The notes under the pieces are model-generated. The model was not told where the DNA came from. It saw only the letters and a program-made list of their open reading frames with translations, and ran no database searches. From the NCBI RefSeq assembly GCF_001637205.1, contig NZ_LVJH01000074.1:1-64000 (forward strand): a DNA stretch of 64,000 bases, written 5' to 3'. Origin of the DNA: Paenibacillus glacialis. Its GTDB lineage: Bacteria > Bacillota > Bacilli > Paenibacillales > Paenibacillaceae. Below, piece by piece: positions 54,722 through 63,263 of this stretch. The translations under genes and the position numbers were made by a program. Position 1 is the stretch's first letter, and every line of letters begins with the position of its first letter.

Positions 54722-55543
54722 TTGTTAAAAGATGTTTGGAATGCATTAGCTGTGATACTCGGCGCCGCTATCATAGCATGTGGCTTTAATTTATTTCTTA
54801 TTCCACACCAACTGCTGAGTGGCGGTGTTTCTGGTGTATCCTTACTAATTAGTTATTTCAGTGATTTCAGTCTTAGTGCTATGTACTTCATTATCAATAT
54901 CCCTATTCTTCTTGCTGGTTGGTTCAAATTGGGGAAACGATTCATTAGTCTCAGTATACTCTCTGTCGTTGCAACCACATGGTTTCTAACACTTATTCCA
55001 GTTAAACTAATCATAACGGATTTTCTTCTCGCTAGTGTGTTTGGAGGAGTACTCGTTGGAATAGGTAGTGGAATTTCCTTCCGTGTAGGTGGATCTTCAG
55101 GAGGATTTGACATCATCGGCTCATTGATTACACGTTATCGTGATTTTCCTGTAGGAAATATTATCGTTGTCATGAATGGCTTGGTTATTCTTGCGGCAGG
55201 ATACTTAAATAACAATTGGAATATCGCCTTAGCCTCCATGGCTTCAATATACATTACTGGAAGGGTACTAGATCTTATACATATCAGTCACATTAAAGTA
55301 ACGGTGTACATTGTGACCAATAAGACGGATGACCTGCTTGCTGAACTACTTCAAATTCCACGTGGTGTTACCAAAATCAAAACAGAAGGCGCTTATTCCC
55401 ATGAGCCCAGAGATATGTTGATGACGGTCACGACACAATATGAGCTAGCAGAACTTAAACGAATCATTAAAAAAACGGACCCCCATGCCTTCGTCAATAT
55501 TGTGGAAACGGTAGGCATTATGGGATCATTCCGCAGGAGATGA
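54722..55543 (+). CDS. YitT family membrane protein
   Basis: 273 residues. Five or six membrane helices in the first ~170 residues (YitT_membrane, with GGVSGVSLLISYF and FRVGGSSGGFDII), then a cytosolic DUF2179 domain (VYIVTNKTDDLLAELL, GVTKIKTEGAYS). Function unknown. TTG start with AAAGGTGGG upstream. Its stop overlaps a following ATG (ATGA). Confidence 0.9.
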   Translation: MLKDVWNALAVILGAAIIACGFNLFLIPHQLLSGGVSGVSLLISYFSDFSLSAMYFIINIPILLAGWFKLGKRFISLSILSVVATTWFLTLIPVKLIITDFLLASVFGGVLVGIGSGISFRVGGSSGGFDIIGSLITRYRDFPVGNIIVVMNGLVILAAGYLNNNWNIALASMASIYITGRVLDLIHISHIKVTVYIVTNKTDDLLAELLQIPRGVTKIKTEGAYSHEPRDMLMTVTTQYELAELKRIIKKTDPHAFVNIVETVGIMGSFRRR

Positions 55544-55707
55544 TTTTTGATAAACAAAGTGTTATGTCCTCAATTATGTGGTATATTATAGATGCGCTAT
55601 TTCCGTTACAAAGAGGTTTCCGATTCATCCTTAATGCCCATGCACGAAAGATTTTTCCTATTCGCTACTCAAGAACTTTTGACGGTAAAGAATTTAAAGG
55701 AGAAAGG

Positions 55708-55911
55708 GTGATTTTTGTGGAAATGGAATCGGTAACACTGTCTCAGATTGTTAAGCGCTGGTATCCTGATATGATGCCTTTCTTAAAACAAAAAGAACTT
55801 AACTCCCTTATCATGTTACGTGACGGACTAAGTATTCTTGAACCGCAGGACGCCATGGAGATTATCCAAATTAGTATTTGTGAACATCAGAACCTTGCTC
55901 ATCTTCATTAA
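55708..55911 (+). CDS. Small protein of unknown function
   Basis: About 67 residues, soluble (ESVTLSQIVKRWYPDMMPFL, LLEPQDAMEIIQI). AAAGGAG lies five bases before a GTG at 55708; a second GTG at 55717 and ATG at 55723 follow. The frame stays open back to 55540, where an ATG overlaps the yitT stop but has no spaced ribosome-binding site. The start is therefore uncertain. Confidence 0.5.
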   Translation: MIFVEMESVTLSQIVKRWYPDMMPFLKQKELNSLIMLRDGLSILEPQDAMEIIQISICEHQNLAHLH

Positions 55912-55932
55912 AGAGAAGTAAGCTTGATTACC

Positions 55933-55975
55933 ATGCCGTCTCCTCCCCAATTCTGGCGGAATAGACGGCATTTTA
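55933..55975 (+). terminator. Terminator after the small gene
   Basis: atgccgtct / agacggcat stem followed by tttta. Confidence 0.75.
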
Positions 55976-56128
55976 TATGCACCGGATTGTTTAATTTCTT
56001 TCATTTAGGGTTACAAACAACAATCAGATTATTTGAAATTCGGATTGTTACAAAGCTGTTGTTTTTAGATGCTATTGCTTCTATATAATCATACAATGAG
56101 AGCGCATACGCTATAGGGGAGAGAGAAT

Positions 56129-57316
56129 ATGAATATCATTTGGGCATTAATGCTATTAGTATTGGGAAATACGTCAGGACAGCCAACAGACAATCCAGGC
56201 ACGATCAGCACGTTGCAATCATCTATTCATTCGGTAATGACTAATGCGCAAGGCAAAGACTCACAAACGACATTGGGTACTGTGGACGCAGACCAACCTC
56301 CTGTCAAAGTAGACCCTCAAACAGATGCACCTATCGTTAAAGGGATTTATGTCACAGCTCATAGTGCTGGAGGATCACGGATGACCGAGTTACTGAATCT
56401 TATTGATTCAACAGAACTTAATGCAATGGTTATTGATCTTAAGGATGATGCTGGATACATAACGTACAAGTCCGATAATCCAATTCTTCAAAAACTGGGT
56501 AAAACGCAACCTTACATTGGAAATATCGGATTACTAATGGAGCGTCTACAAAAACATAATGTATACCCCATTGCACGAATTGTTGTATTTAAAGACACTA
56601 TCCTAGCTACCAAGAATCCCAAACTGTCATTTGTTAAAAAGGATGGAACGTTGTGGAAGAATGGAAATGGCGACGGGTTTGTGAATCCTTATAGTAAGGA
56701 AGTATGGGATTACAATATTGAACTCGCTAAAGAAGCTGCCAAACTTGGTTTCAAGGAAATCCAATTTGACTATGTTCGGTTTCCAGAAGGATTTGAGAAG
56801 CGAGCGGATTCAATGACATATGTTAAAAATGAAAAATCTCGTGTCGATATTGTTACTGAATTCGTTCAATATGCACGCAAAGAGTTGGCTCCACTTGGAC
56901 TTCGCGTATCCGTCGATATCTTCGGATACGCTGCATCCGTTCCAGCTGCTGAAGGCATTGGACAAGATATGGTCAAAATTTCTGAGAATGTAGATGTTAT
57001 TGCTCCTATGGTATATCCAAGTCATTACTCTACAGGTTGGTTTGGAGCGACAAATCCAGATAAAGAACCTTATGCAGTAATCAAAGGTTCTATGGTCGAC
57101 ACTCACAAAAAACTAGATCCACTTGGTGAGCAGAAACCTATCATACGTCCTTGGATTCAAGATTTCACCGCCAGTTGGCTAGGTAGTGGACACTACACGA
57201 AATATGGTAAAAATGAAGTAGAAGAACAAATCCGTGCGATGAAAGATATGAAAGTGGATGAGTATCTACTCTGGAATGCTAATAATCGGTACAGTAAGGG
57301 TGTTACTTACAAATAA
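56129..57316 (+). CDS. Putative glycoside hydrolase (DUF4015)
   Basis: 395 residues. A short N-terminal hydrophobic segment (possibly a signal peptide), a polar linker, then a TIM-barrel DUF4015 domain from about residue 70. Landmarks: KGIYVTAHSAGG, NAMVIDLKDDAGYITY, IQFDYVRFPEGF and VSVDIFGYAA. The enzyme activity is predicted, not proven. GGGGAGAGAG precedes the ATG. Confidence 0.87.
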   Translation: MNIIWALMLLVLGNTSGQPTDNPGTISTLQSSIHSVMTNAQGKDSQTTLGTVDADQPPVKVDPQTDAPIVKGIYVTAHSAGGSRMTELLNLIDSTELNAMVIDLKDDAGYITYKSDNPILQKLGKTQPYIGNIGLLMERLQKHNVYPIARIVVFKDTILATKNPKLSFVKKDGTLWKNGNGDGFVNPYSKEVWDYNIELAKEAAKLGFKEIQFDYVRFPEGFEKRADSMTYVKNEKSRVDIVTEFVQYARKELAPLGLRVSVDIFGYAASVPAAEGIGQDMVKISENVDVIAPMVYPSHYSTGWFGATNPDKEPYAVIKGSMVDTHKKLDPLGEQKPIIRPWIQDFTASWLGSGHYTKYGKNEVEEQIRAMKDMKVDEYLLWNANNRYSKGVTYK

Positions 57317-57340
57317 TTAATCATAATATAATTAGGCCAC

Positions 57341-57371
57341 AAAAGGCCCGGTTAAATACCGGGCCTTTTGC
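57341..57371 (+). terminator. Terminator of the DUF4015 gene
   Basis: aaaaggcccggt / accgggcctttt perfect stem. Confidence 0.85.
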
Positions 57372-57420
57372 ATATGAGATGCTATCGGTCATCATATGGG
57401 TAATTAAGAAAGGGATACGA

Positions 57421-58791
57421 ATGAAACCTACAACAACAATCCGAGAAAAATTTAAACAATTTCTAGTTATCTTATTTCCTATTCTTATTACACAAATCAC
57501 GTTATCAGCGATAACTTTTTTCGATACAAACATGTCTGGTAAGTCAAGCTCCATTGATCTTGCAGGGGTTGCCATAGGGTCTAGCCTTTGGGTTCCCATC
57601 CAAGTAGGACTTAGTGGAATTCTAATGGGACTCACCCCCATCGTGTCACAGTTAATTGGAAATAACCAAAAAAATAAAGTCTCTTATCAGGTCATACAAG
57701 CACTTTGGCTTTCTCTTCTTCTCGCAATAATGGTTCTAATCATCGGAGGATTCGTTATATCTCCAATTCTAGATATCATGAATTTGGATTCTAATGTGCG
57801 GCAGATTGCTTTCCAATTCCTACTAGGTATTTCCATCGGAATTATTCCTTTGTTTGGATACATGGTGCTACGTAGCTTAATTGATGCACTCGGCGAAACA
57901 CGAACATCCATGACGATAACACTCCTCTCCCTGCCTATTAACGTCACCCTTAATTATTTATTAATCTTCGGTAAGTTCGGTTTCCCACGTCTTGGTGGAG
58001 CTGGTGCCGGCATCGCCTCAGGTATAACGTACTGGTGCATTTTCTTAACTGCTATTTGGTTTATTCAACGTCGACAACAATTTGCCGGTTTGGGTATATT
58101 TCAGAAATTTCATAAGATTTCCTTAAATGCATGGAAAGATCTACTTAAGATCGGCGTACCCATCGGTTTTTCCATCTTTTTCGAAACAGCCGTTTTTGCT
58201 GCAGTAACCTTGCTAATGAGTCAATTTAACACCGCTACCATCGCAGCACATCAAGCAGCTTTGAACTTTGCCACAACACTATATATGATTCCTTTGAGTA
58301 TCTGTATGAGCCTTACGATATTAGTGGGATTCGAAAAGGGCGCTGGACGTATTAAAGATGCAAGACAGTACGCATTCCTTGGGATAGGTAGTGCTATTAC
58401 CCTTTCACTCCTAACGGCCGTTGTACTTATCTTCGCTAGTAGACAAGTAGCGTTCCTCTATTCAGATGAAAATCACATCATTGAACTCATTCAGCATTTT
58501 CTAGTATATGCTATTTTCTTCCAAATATCCGATGCTATTGCAACGCCAATTCAAGGCGTGCTGCGTGGGTATAAAGATGTAACTCCGGCATTTATCATTG
58601 CTTTCATATCCTTTTGGGTTATTGGACTTCCTGTAGGTTATTTGTTAGCTAATTTCACTACACTCGGAGCGGATGGGTATTGGATCGGATTAATTACCGG
58701 ATTAGCCATAGGGGCGATCCTTCTTCTTAGACGTCTCGTATATATTCAGAAACGCTATGGCATAGTACATGATAACCATCCCCAATTCTAG
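57421..58791 (+). CDS. MATE family multidrug exporter
   Basis: 456 residues, 12 membrane helices in two pseudo-symmetric halves. Typical MATE blocks: ITFFDTNMSGKSS near helix 1, PIVSQLIG, GIIPLFGYMVLRSLIDALGETR, and HQAALNFATTLYMIPLS in the second half. Sodium- or proton-driven drug/cation export. AAGAAAGGG precedes the ATG at 57421. Confidence 0.9.
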   Translation: MKPTTTIREKFKQFLVILFPILITQITLSAITFFDTNMSGKSSSIDLAGVAIGSSLWVPIQVGLSGILMGLTPIVSQLIGNNQKNKVSYQVIQALWLSLLLAIMVLIIGGFVISPILDIMNLDSNVRQIAFQFLLGISIGIIPLFGYMVLRSLIDALGETRTSMTITLLSLPINVTLNYLLIFGKFGFPRLGGAGAGIASGITYWCIFLTAIWFIQRRQQFAGLGIFQKFHKISLNAWKDLLKIGVPIGFSIFFETAVFAAVTLLMSQFNTATIAAHQAALNFATTLYMIPLSICMSLTILVGFEKGAGRIKDARQYAFLGIGSAITLSLLTAVVLIFASRQVAFLYSDENHIIELIQHFLVYAIFFQISDAIATPIQGVLRGYKDVTPAFIIAFISFWVIGLPVGYLLANFTTLGADGYWIGLITGLAIGAILLLRRLVYIQKRYGIVHDNHPQF

Positions 58792-58821
58792 CCGCTGACT
58801 TCAGTAATTGTTAGAACCAAG

Positions 58822-58920
58822 AAGAAGAACCAACTACACCGTCTCTTAAGGATGGGGTAGCCGTCTCTTGGAAATAGCAAGAAGTAGAGTATCAAGTGAA
58901 ACTTATACTTTCTTGTAATC
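58822..58920. repeat. Palindromic intergenic element, copy 2 (~100 bp)
   Basis: Aligns with copy 1 over about 100 bases (cgtctcttaagg-tggggta-ccgtctctt-ggaaata..aagaagtagag, then the palindromic core). It directly abuts the T-tract of the pfkA terminator. Confidence 0.7.
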
Positions 58921-58963
58921 AAAAAAAGTAGGTCAAGGAAATTATCCTTGACCTACTTTTTTT
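58921..58963. terminator. Bidirectional terminator of pfkA and the MATE gene
   Basis: aaaaaaagtaggtcaagga / tccttgacctacttttttt perfect 19-bp stem. Confidence 0.88.
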
Positions 58964-59032
58964 GAAACTACCCGAGAAAGTTGCTTAGAAAACACGTTTG
59001 GAAAAGCCTTGTATTATAAACAAAAAGCTAGA

Positions 59033-60001
59033 CTATTGAGATAGGCGTGCTGCTAGTTCATACAATTCCACATTAAATTCTTTCTTACTGTTAACGACCT
59101 TGTCAATATCCGTAAGAACTAATTCATTTCTAATAATTCCGCAAGCTTTATCCGATTCTCCTGAAATAAGCATACGTACTGCGAAATCACCCAAACGACT
59201 TGCAAGATTTCTATCTGCCGGGGTTGGGGTACCTCCACGTTGAATGTGACCCAGTACTGTAACTCTCGGTTCCAACGTTGCGCAGCGCTCAACTAGTTGT
59301 TTCGCTACATCTTCACCAGTACCTGCTCCTTCAGCAACGATAACAATACTATGACGTTTACCATGCGCGAAATTCTGCTCCATGCGTTCTGCAATTTCGT
59401 CCATATCGAACGGTACCTCAGGTACAATAATCGTCTCTGCTCCGGAAGCAAGACCTGCGTATAACGCGATATCGCCACAATGTCTACCCATAACTTCTAC
59501 AATGGATGAACGTTCATGAGATGACATGGTATCTCTTAGTTTATTAATCGCATCCACAACAATACTTACGGATGTATCGAAACCTATTGTGAAATCTGTA
59601 TAAGAAATATCGTTATCAATGGTACCAGGAAGTGCCATTGTGTTAATTCCCAACTTACTTAACTTATTAGCACCGTGATAAGAACCGTCTCCACCGATGA
59701 CCACTAGACCATCGATGCCACGTTTGCGTAGAATATCCGCTCCCTTTTGCTGACCTTCAGGGGTCATAAATTCTTTACATCGTGCAGACTGAAGTACAGT
59801 TCCTCCACGTTGAATGATGTCACCTACGCTTCTTAGATCCATAGAGAATATATCATCATTGAGAAGTCCTTGATACCCTCGTTGAATACCATATACCTCT
59901 AAGCCATAATATAATCCACTACGAACAACCGCGCGTACAGCTGCATTCATTCCTTGAGAATCTCCACCACTTGTTAATACTGCTATTTTTTTTATTGTCA
60001 T
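59033..60001 (-). CDS. pfkA: ATP-dependent 6-phosphofructokinase
   Basis: Phosphorylates fructose 6-phosphate in glycolysis. 322 residues. KIAVLTSGGDSQGMNAAVRAVVR, GGDGSYHGANKL, the catalytic TIDND segment (PGTIDNDISYTDFTIGFDTS) and MGRHCGDIALYAGLA are intact. Gly-Asp-Gly at the nucleotide site indicates ATP rather than pyrophosphate. No pyk follows, unlike many Bacilli. AGGAGGAGAAAG precedes the ATG. Confidence 0.95.
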   Translation of the reverse strand: MTIKKIAVLTSGGDSQGMNAAVRAVVRSGLYYGLEVYGIQRGYQGLLNDDIFSMDLRSVGDIIQRGGTVLQSARCKEFMTPEGQQKGADILRKRGIDGLVVIGGDGSYHGANKLSKLGINTMALPGTIDNDISYTDFTIGFDTSVSIVVDAINKLRDTMSSHERSSIVEVMGRHCGDIALYAGLASGAETIIVPEVPFDMDEIAERMEQNFAHGKRHSIVIVAEGAGTGEDVAKQLVERCATLEPRVTVLGHIQRGGTPTPADRNLASRLGDFAVRMLISGESDKACGIIRNELVLTDIDKVVNSKKEFNVELYELAARLSQ

Positions 60002-60028
60002 GATTTCTTTCTCCTCCTATTTTATTAC

Positions 60029-61120
60029 TTATAGTTGCTTATACAAACGTTTACGAATCCAGCGACTATTCATGAAGAAGAATATCCTGGTAAGCGGACT
60101 TCCTTTCATCAATTGCCTTGATGCTAAAACAACTTCCTGTTGCTCGCTAACTTTGGGATCGGATAAATAGATAGCCAATAGACCCTCAATAATCATACGA
60201 TGAAAAGGAGTTGACGGGATTGTAGTAACGTCCTTTCTTGCAGACGCTACAATAAGGGTGATTCTTTCTAGCATCATTTCTGTATCCTTGTAATAGTTAC
60301 AGAAATTAAGATCCCCACCTGACCGATCCTCTTCCTGATCAATTAAGTAATCCAACATGATATGCAGACAGCACACATGAGGAAAATAAGATGTATGAAT
60401 GGAAGCTGCTCCATCATCGGACAATCCGGCATCAGTTGCAGCAAGAAACAGCATAAAAACAGCTAATGTAGACCCCGTAGCAGCAGCGAATTCCTGCCAT
60501 TCCAAATGAGGAGTTCGGTGTTTATGCAATGACCACCAATTCAGAAGAGCTTCTTCTCTGAGATCTGGATGGATATGCTTGTACACTTGTAAGTCGGTAT
60601 ATAGACTTACTAGATCTCTTATATAGGGTAAGGCGGCCGTATAACCCGGAAGAAGTCGAATGCAGCTCTGAGCAGTCTGTACTAGGTCAGATAAGTAACC
60701 ACCATCATTCAATTCCTTGTGCAAAGCATAATAATCATGTTGCAACGCATCAGGATCAATAGCATCTAACATGGCCTGATGTAACATTCTGAAATCCTCA
60801 GCGTCCATCGATGTACTACGGTCACATAAGTTATCAAGATAATCACTAATCGTCTGATAAGACACAATGAGACGTATTAATACATTTCTATCCGGCGAAT
60901 CAATTGTTGCATAAACAGCACCACCCTGACAATGAAACTGTTTCGTATCAATGCTGGAGAGTGCCTGCATACGGAGCTCAGGATCAGGTATTTGGCTTGC
61001 TAACTTGCGCCAAGCGCTTAGTTCCTTCCGTACATCAGGCAAAATATGCTTATATACACGACTCATTAGACTCAATGGATTACGAGGAACTTGGTTTAGG
61101 CGTTGCTCATTCTCTTTCAA
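60029..61120 (-). CDS. ytpB: Tetraprenyl-beta-curcumene synthase
   Basis: Cyclises tetraprenyl diphosphate to the C35 sesquarterpene precursor. 363 residues of the DUF2600/YtpB family. The Asp-rich metal site SDYLDNLCDR and LDYLIDQEEDRSGGDLNF are visible. The family is known from spore-forming Bacilli. TTG start after CGGAGG. It lies 27 bases upstream of pfkA on the same strand, so they may be cotranscribed. Confidence 0.88.
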   Translation of the reverse strand: MKENEQRLNQVPRNPLSLMSRVYKHILPDVRKELSAWRKLASQIPDPELRMQALSSIDTKQFHCQGGAVYATIDSPDRNVLIRLIVSYQTISDYLDNLCDRSTSMDAEDFRMLHQAMLDAIDPDALQHDYYALHKELNDGGYLSDLVQTAQSCIRLLPGYTAALPYIRDLVSLYTDLQVYKHIHPDLREEALLNWWSLHKHRTPHLEWQEFAAATGSTLAVFMLFLAATDAGLSDDGAASIHTSYFPHVCCLHIMLDYLIDQEEDRSGGDLNFCNYYKDTEMMLERITLIVASARKDVTTIPSTPFHRMIIEGLLAIYLSDPKVSEQQEVVLASRQLMKGSPLTRIFFFMNSRWIRKRLYKQL

Positions 61121-61347
61121 TGACGGTGCCTCCGCATGATTGTCTAATTATTTCCTAATTCAAATCATCATTATTATAATATGTACCATCATTTTGTACA
61201 AATAAACAAAGTCACTATCCGACATTTTATTATTTAGATTCAGAAGTTTGTCGAAATCTAGTAAATCACATCCATATTTCATTAACTATGATATACTATC
61301 GACCCTATTCCGATACGTACAATACCGAAAGAATCATAGGTAGTCGC

Positions 61348-61395
61348 AAAAAATGCACTATCCCTTGGGCTTATACCAAGGTCAGTGCATTTTTT
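61348..61395 (-). terminator. Terminator of the yebC-family gene
   Basis: aaaaaatgcact-cccttgg / ccaagg-agtgcatttttt stem 21 bases after the stop. Confidence 0.85.
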
Positions 61396-61415
61396 ATGAT
61401 GGTAAGACAAGATGG

Positions 61416-62159
61416 TTACCCAATTCGTTCAATCTCTGCTTCACTAATCTCAAAGTTAGTATATACATCTTGAACATCATCATTATCTTCAAAAAGATCC
61501 ATCATACGTAGCAATTTCTCTGCATTCTCGCCTTCCACTTCGATCGTGTTCTGCGGAATCCAACGTACTTCAGAGCTACTGAATACAAGTTTAGCTTCTT
61601 CCAAAACACTTTTGATCGCTTCGAATTCATGAGGATGAGTTATGACTTCAAAAGACTCTTCGTTCGTAATGACATCATCAGCACCAGCTTCAATCGCTTG
61701 TAACATGAGTGTATCTTCATCCAAATCTTCATACTTCTCACGATCGATAACAAGCATACCCTTCTGATCGAACATGTAAGATACGCAACCAGACTCGCCC
61801 ATGTTACCACCACGCTTATTAAAAATCGATCTTACATCCGCAGCTGTACGATTGCGATTATCTGTCAGACATTTCACCATGATAGCTACGCCACCGGGAC
61901 CGTAACCTTCATAATAGATTTCGTCATATTCTACGTTCTCACCATTGCCTGCCGCTTTCTTTATAGCACGTTCAATGTTATCAACTGGCATATTAATCTG
62001 ACGTGCATTAGCGATGGCTGTCTTCAAACCAAAGTTCGCATCAGGATTAGGTCCACCTTTACGAGCTTGCACATAGATTTCGCGACCAAGCTTCACGAAT
62101 TTATTATTCTTAGCCTGATCTGCTTTCCCTTTGCGATCTTTAAACAATTTAAACTTCAT
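61416..62159 (-). CDS. YebC/PmpR family DNA- and ribosome-associated regulator
   Basis: 247 residues, three-domain YebC fold. NNKFVKLGREIYVQARKGG, MPVDNIERAIKKAAG, YEGYGPGGVAIMVKCLTDNRNRT and the C-terminal NTIEVEGENAEKLLRMMDLFED are diagnostic. The shorter N terminus suggests the YeeN-type paralogue. Members act as regulators or translation factors at polyproline stalls. GGGAGCG upstream of the ATG. Confidence 0.9.
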   Translation of the reverse strand: MKFKLFKDRKGKADQAKNNKFVKLGREIYVQARKGGPNPDANFGLKTAIANARQINMPVDNIERAIKKAAGNGENVEYDEIYYEGYGPGGVAIMVKCLTDNRNRTAADVRSIFNKRGGNMGESGCVSYMFDQKGMLVIDREKYEDLDEDTLMLQAIEAGADDVITNEESFEVITHPHEFEAIKSVLEEAKLVFSSSEVRWIPQNTIEVEGENAEKLLRMMDLFEDNDDVQDVYTNFEISEAEIERIG

Positions 62160-62270
62160 AACGGTAGCGCTCCCTATAAAATTGTATGTTTCATCCCTTC
62201 TAGTGTATCATTTCGTTGTTGAATCGGTCAAAGGCATTACAGACACAACTTACATCAAAGTAACCAAGTA

Positions 62271-62319
62271 GAAATATAAGGAATAGAGTATCAAGTGAAA
62301 CTTATACTTGCTTATATTT
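62271..62319. repeat. Palindromic intergenic element, copy 3 (core only, ~50 bp)
   Basis: aaatataag..atagagtatcaagtgaaacttatacttgcttatattt: the same hairpin core as copies 1 and 2, without their 5' extension. Again next to a terminator T-tract. Confidence 0.7.
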
Positions 62320-62354
62320 AAAAAAAGCACAATCCTCACTCAAGAGAATTGCGC
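62320..62354 (-). terminator. Terminator of the cold-shock gene
   Basis: Reverse strand gcgcaattctc / gaggattgtgc stem followed by seven T, 40 bases after the stop. Confidence 0.7.
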
Positions 62355-62393
62355 CTAAATGTATGTTTAAATTCTTAAATACGGAGCTGTTTC

Positions 62394-62591
62394 TTATAAT
62401 TTGACTACGTTAGCTGCTTGGGGTCCACGATTACCTTCCACGACTTCGAATTCAACCGCTTGACCTTCATCTAACGTCTTGAATCCCTCTCCTTGAATGG
62501 CAGAAAAATGAACAAATACATCTTCGCCACCTTCAACATGAATAAAACCATACCCCTTTTCCGCATTAAACCATTTAACCGTTCCCTTCAA
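62394..62591 (-). CDS. Cold-shock protein
   Basis: 65-residue OB-fold RNA chaperone. RNP1 [10 protein letters not shown] and RNP2 VFVHFSAI are complete; the start [13 protein letters not shown] is typical of CspA/CspB. TTG start with AGGAGG upstream. Confidence 0.94.
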   Translation of the reverse strand: MKGTVKWFNAEKGYGFIHVEGGEDVFVHFSAIQGEGFKTLDEGQAVEFEVVEGNRGPQAANVVKL

Positions 62592-62760
62592 ATGAACAAC
62601 CTCCTAAAAATACCGCCATTACAGCGACTTTCAAATATAACATGACATGAATTTCACCAATGCAACGCAAGCCAATATCTTCATATCTCCGTTTTTATTT
62701 GCTTTTATAAGTGTGTCTGCGTTATCATTTTATCAAAAGAGCAAACGGAGATATGTGCAT

Positions 62761-62994
62761 ATGATTAAAAAACATGAAATATACAAAAAAGACAATTGGA
62801 ATATGATGACCATCGAAGTTCAAGGAAAATACCTCGTTCTTCGTGAAATCTCTGATCAATGGGGAGAAGAAACTCAGACGTTTCTTAGTCGGCCCGCGCT
62901 AATGCATTGGGCAAACAATAGGTTTCCTAAAGAAGAATTTATTGATAAAGAAGATGAATGGCGCGAGTTAATGGCTGCCTTCAAAGGAGTATAA
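62761..62994 (+). CDS. Small soluble protein of unknown function
   Basis: 77 residues, beta-rich N-terminal half (WNMMTIEVQGKYLVLREISDQ) and helical, acidic C-terminal half. AACGGAGA decides the ATG at 62761. It is followed 6 bases later by another small gene, so the pair is probably cotranscribed. No family recognised. Confidence 0.6.
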   Translation: MIKKHEIYKKDNWNMMTIEVQGKYLVLREISDQWGEETQTFLSRPALMHWANNRFPKEEFIDKEDEWRELMAAFKGV

Positions 62995-63000
62995 TCACTC

Positions 63001-63180
63001 ATGGATGCTAATAGCACTCTCATCTTTATCATCTTAGCTTTTGCTTTAGGTGGTGTTCTAATCATGGGTAAGAACTCCATCCCGCCTTCTTTGAAGCGTT
63101 GGATGGCTCTTACCGCCATCGTTATGATCCTCATTGCCTTTATCTTAATCCTATTCAGCTTTCTAAACATGGGTTCCTAA
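63001..63180 (+). CDS. 59-residue membrane protein
   Basis: Two membrane helices (about residues 6-22 and 36-55) joined by a basic loop (GKNSIPPSLKRW). AAGGAG lies in the end of the preceding gene. Too short for most automatic calls; the coding case rests on the ribosome-binding site, the start/stop fit and the clear two-helix topology. Function unknown. Confidence 0.55.
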   Translation: MDANSTLIFIILAFALGGVLIMGKNSIPPSLKRWMALTAIVMILIAFILILFSFLNMGS

Positions 63181-63263
63181 GTTTGATGAGAGAATAATAA
63201 TAATTTTGTGTAGGACTGGATATAATATGGGTTGATTGTATATGTAAAGGAGGTACAACTCTG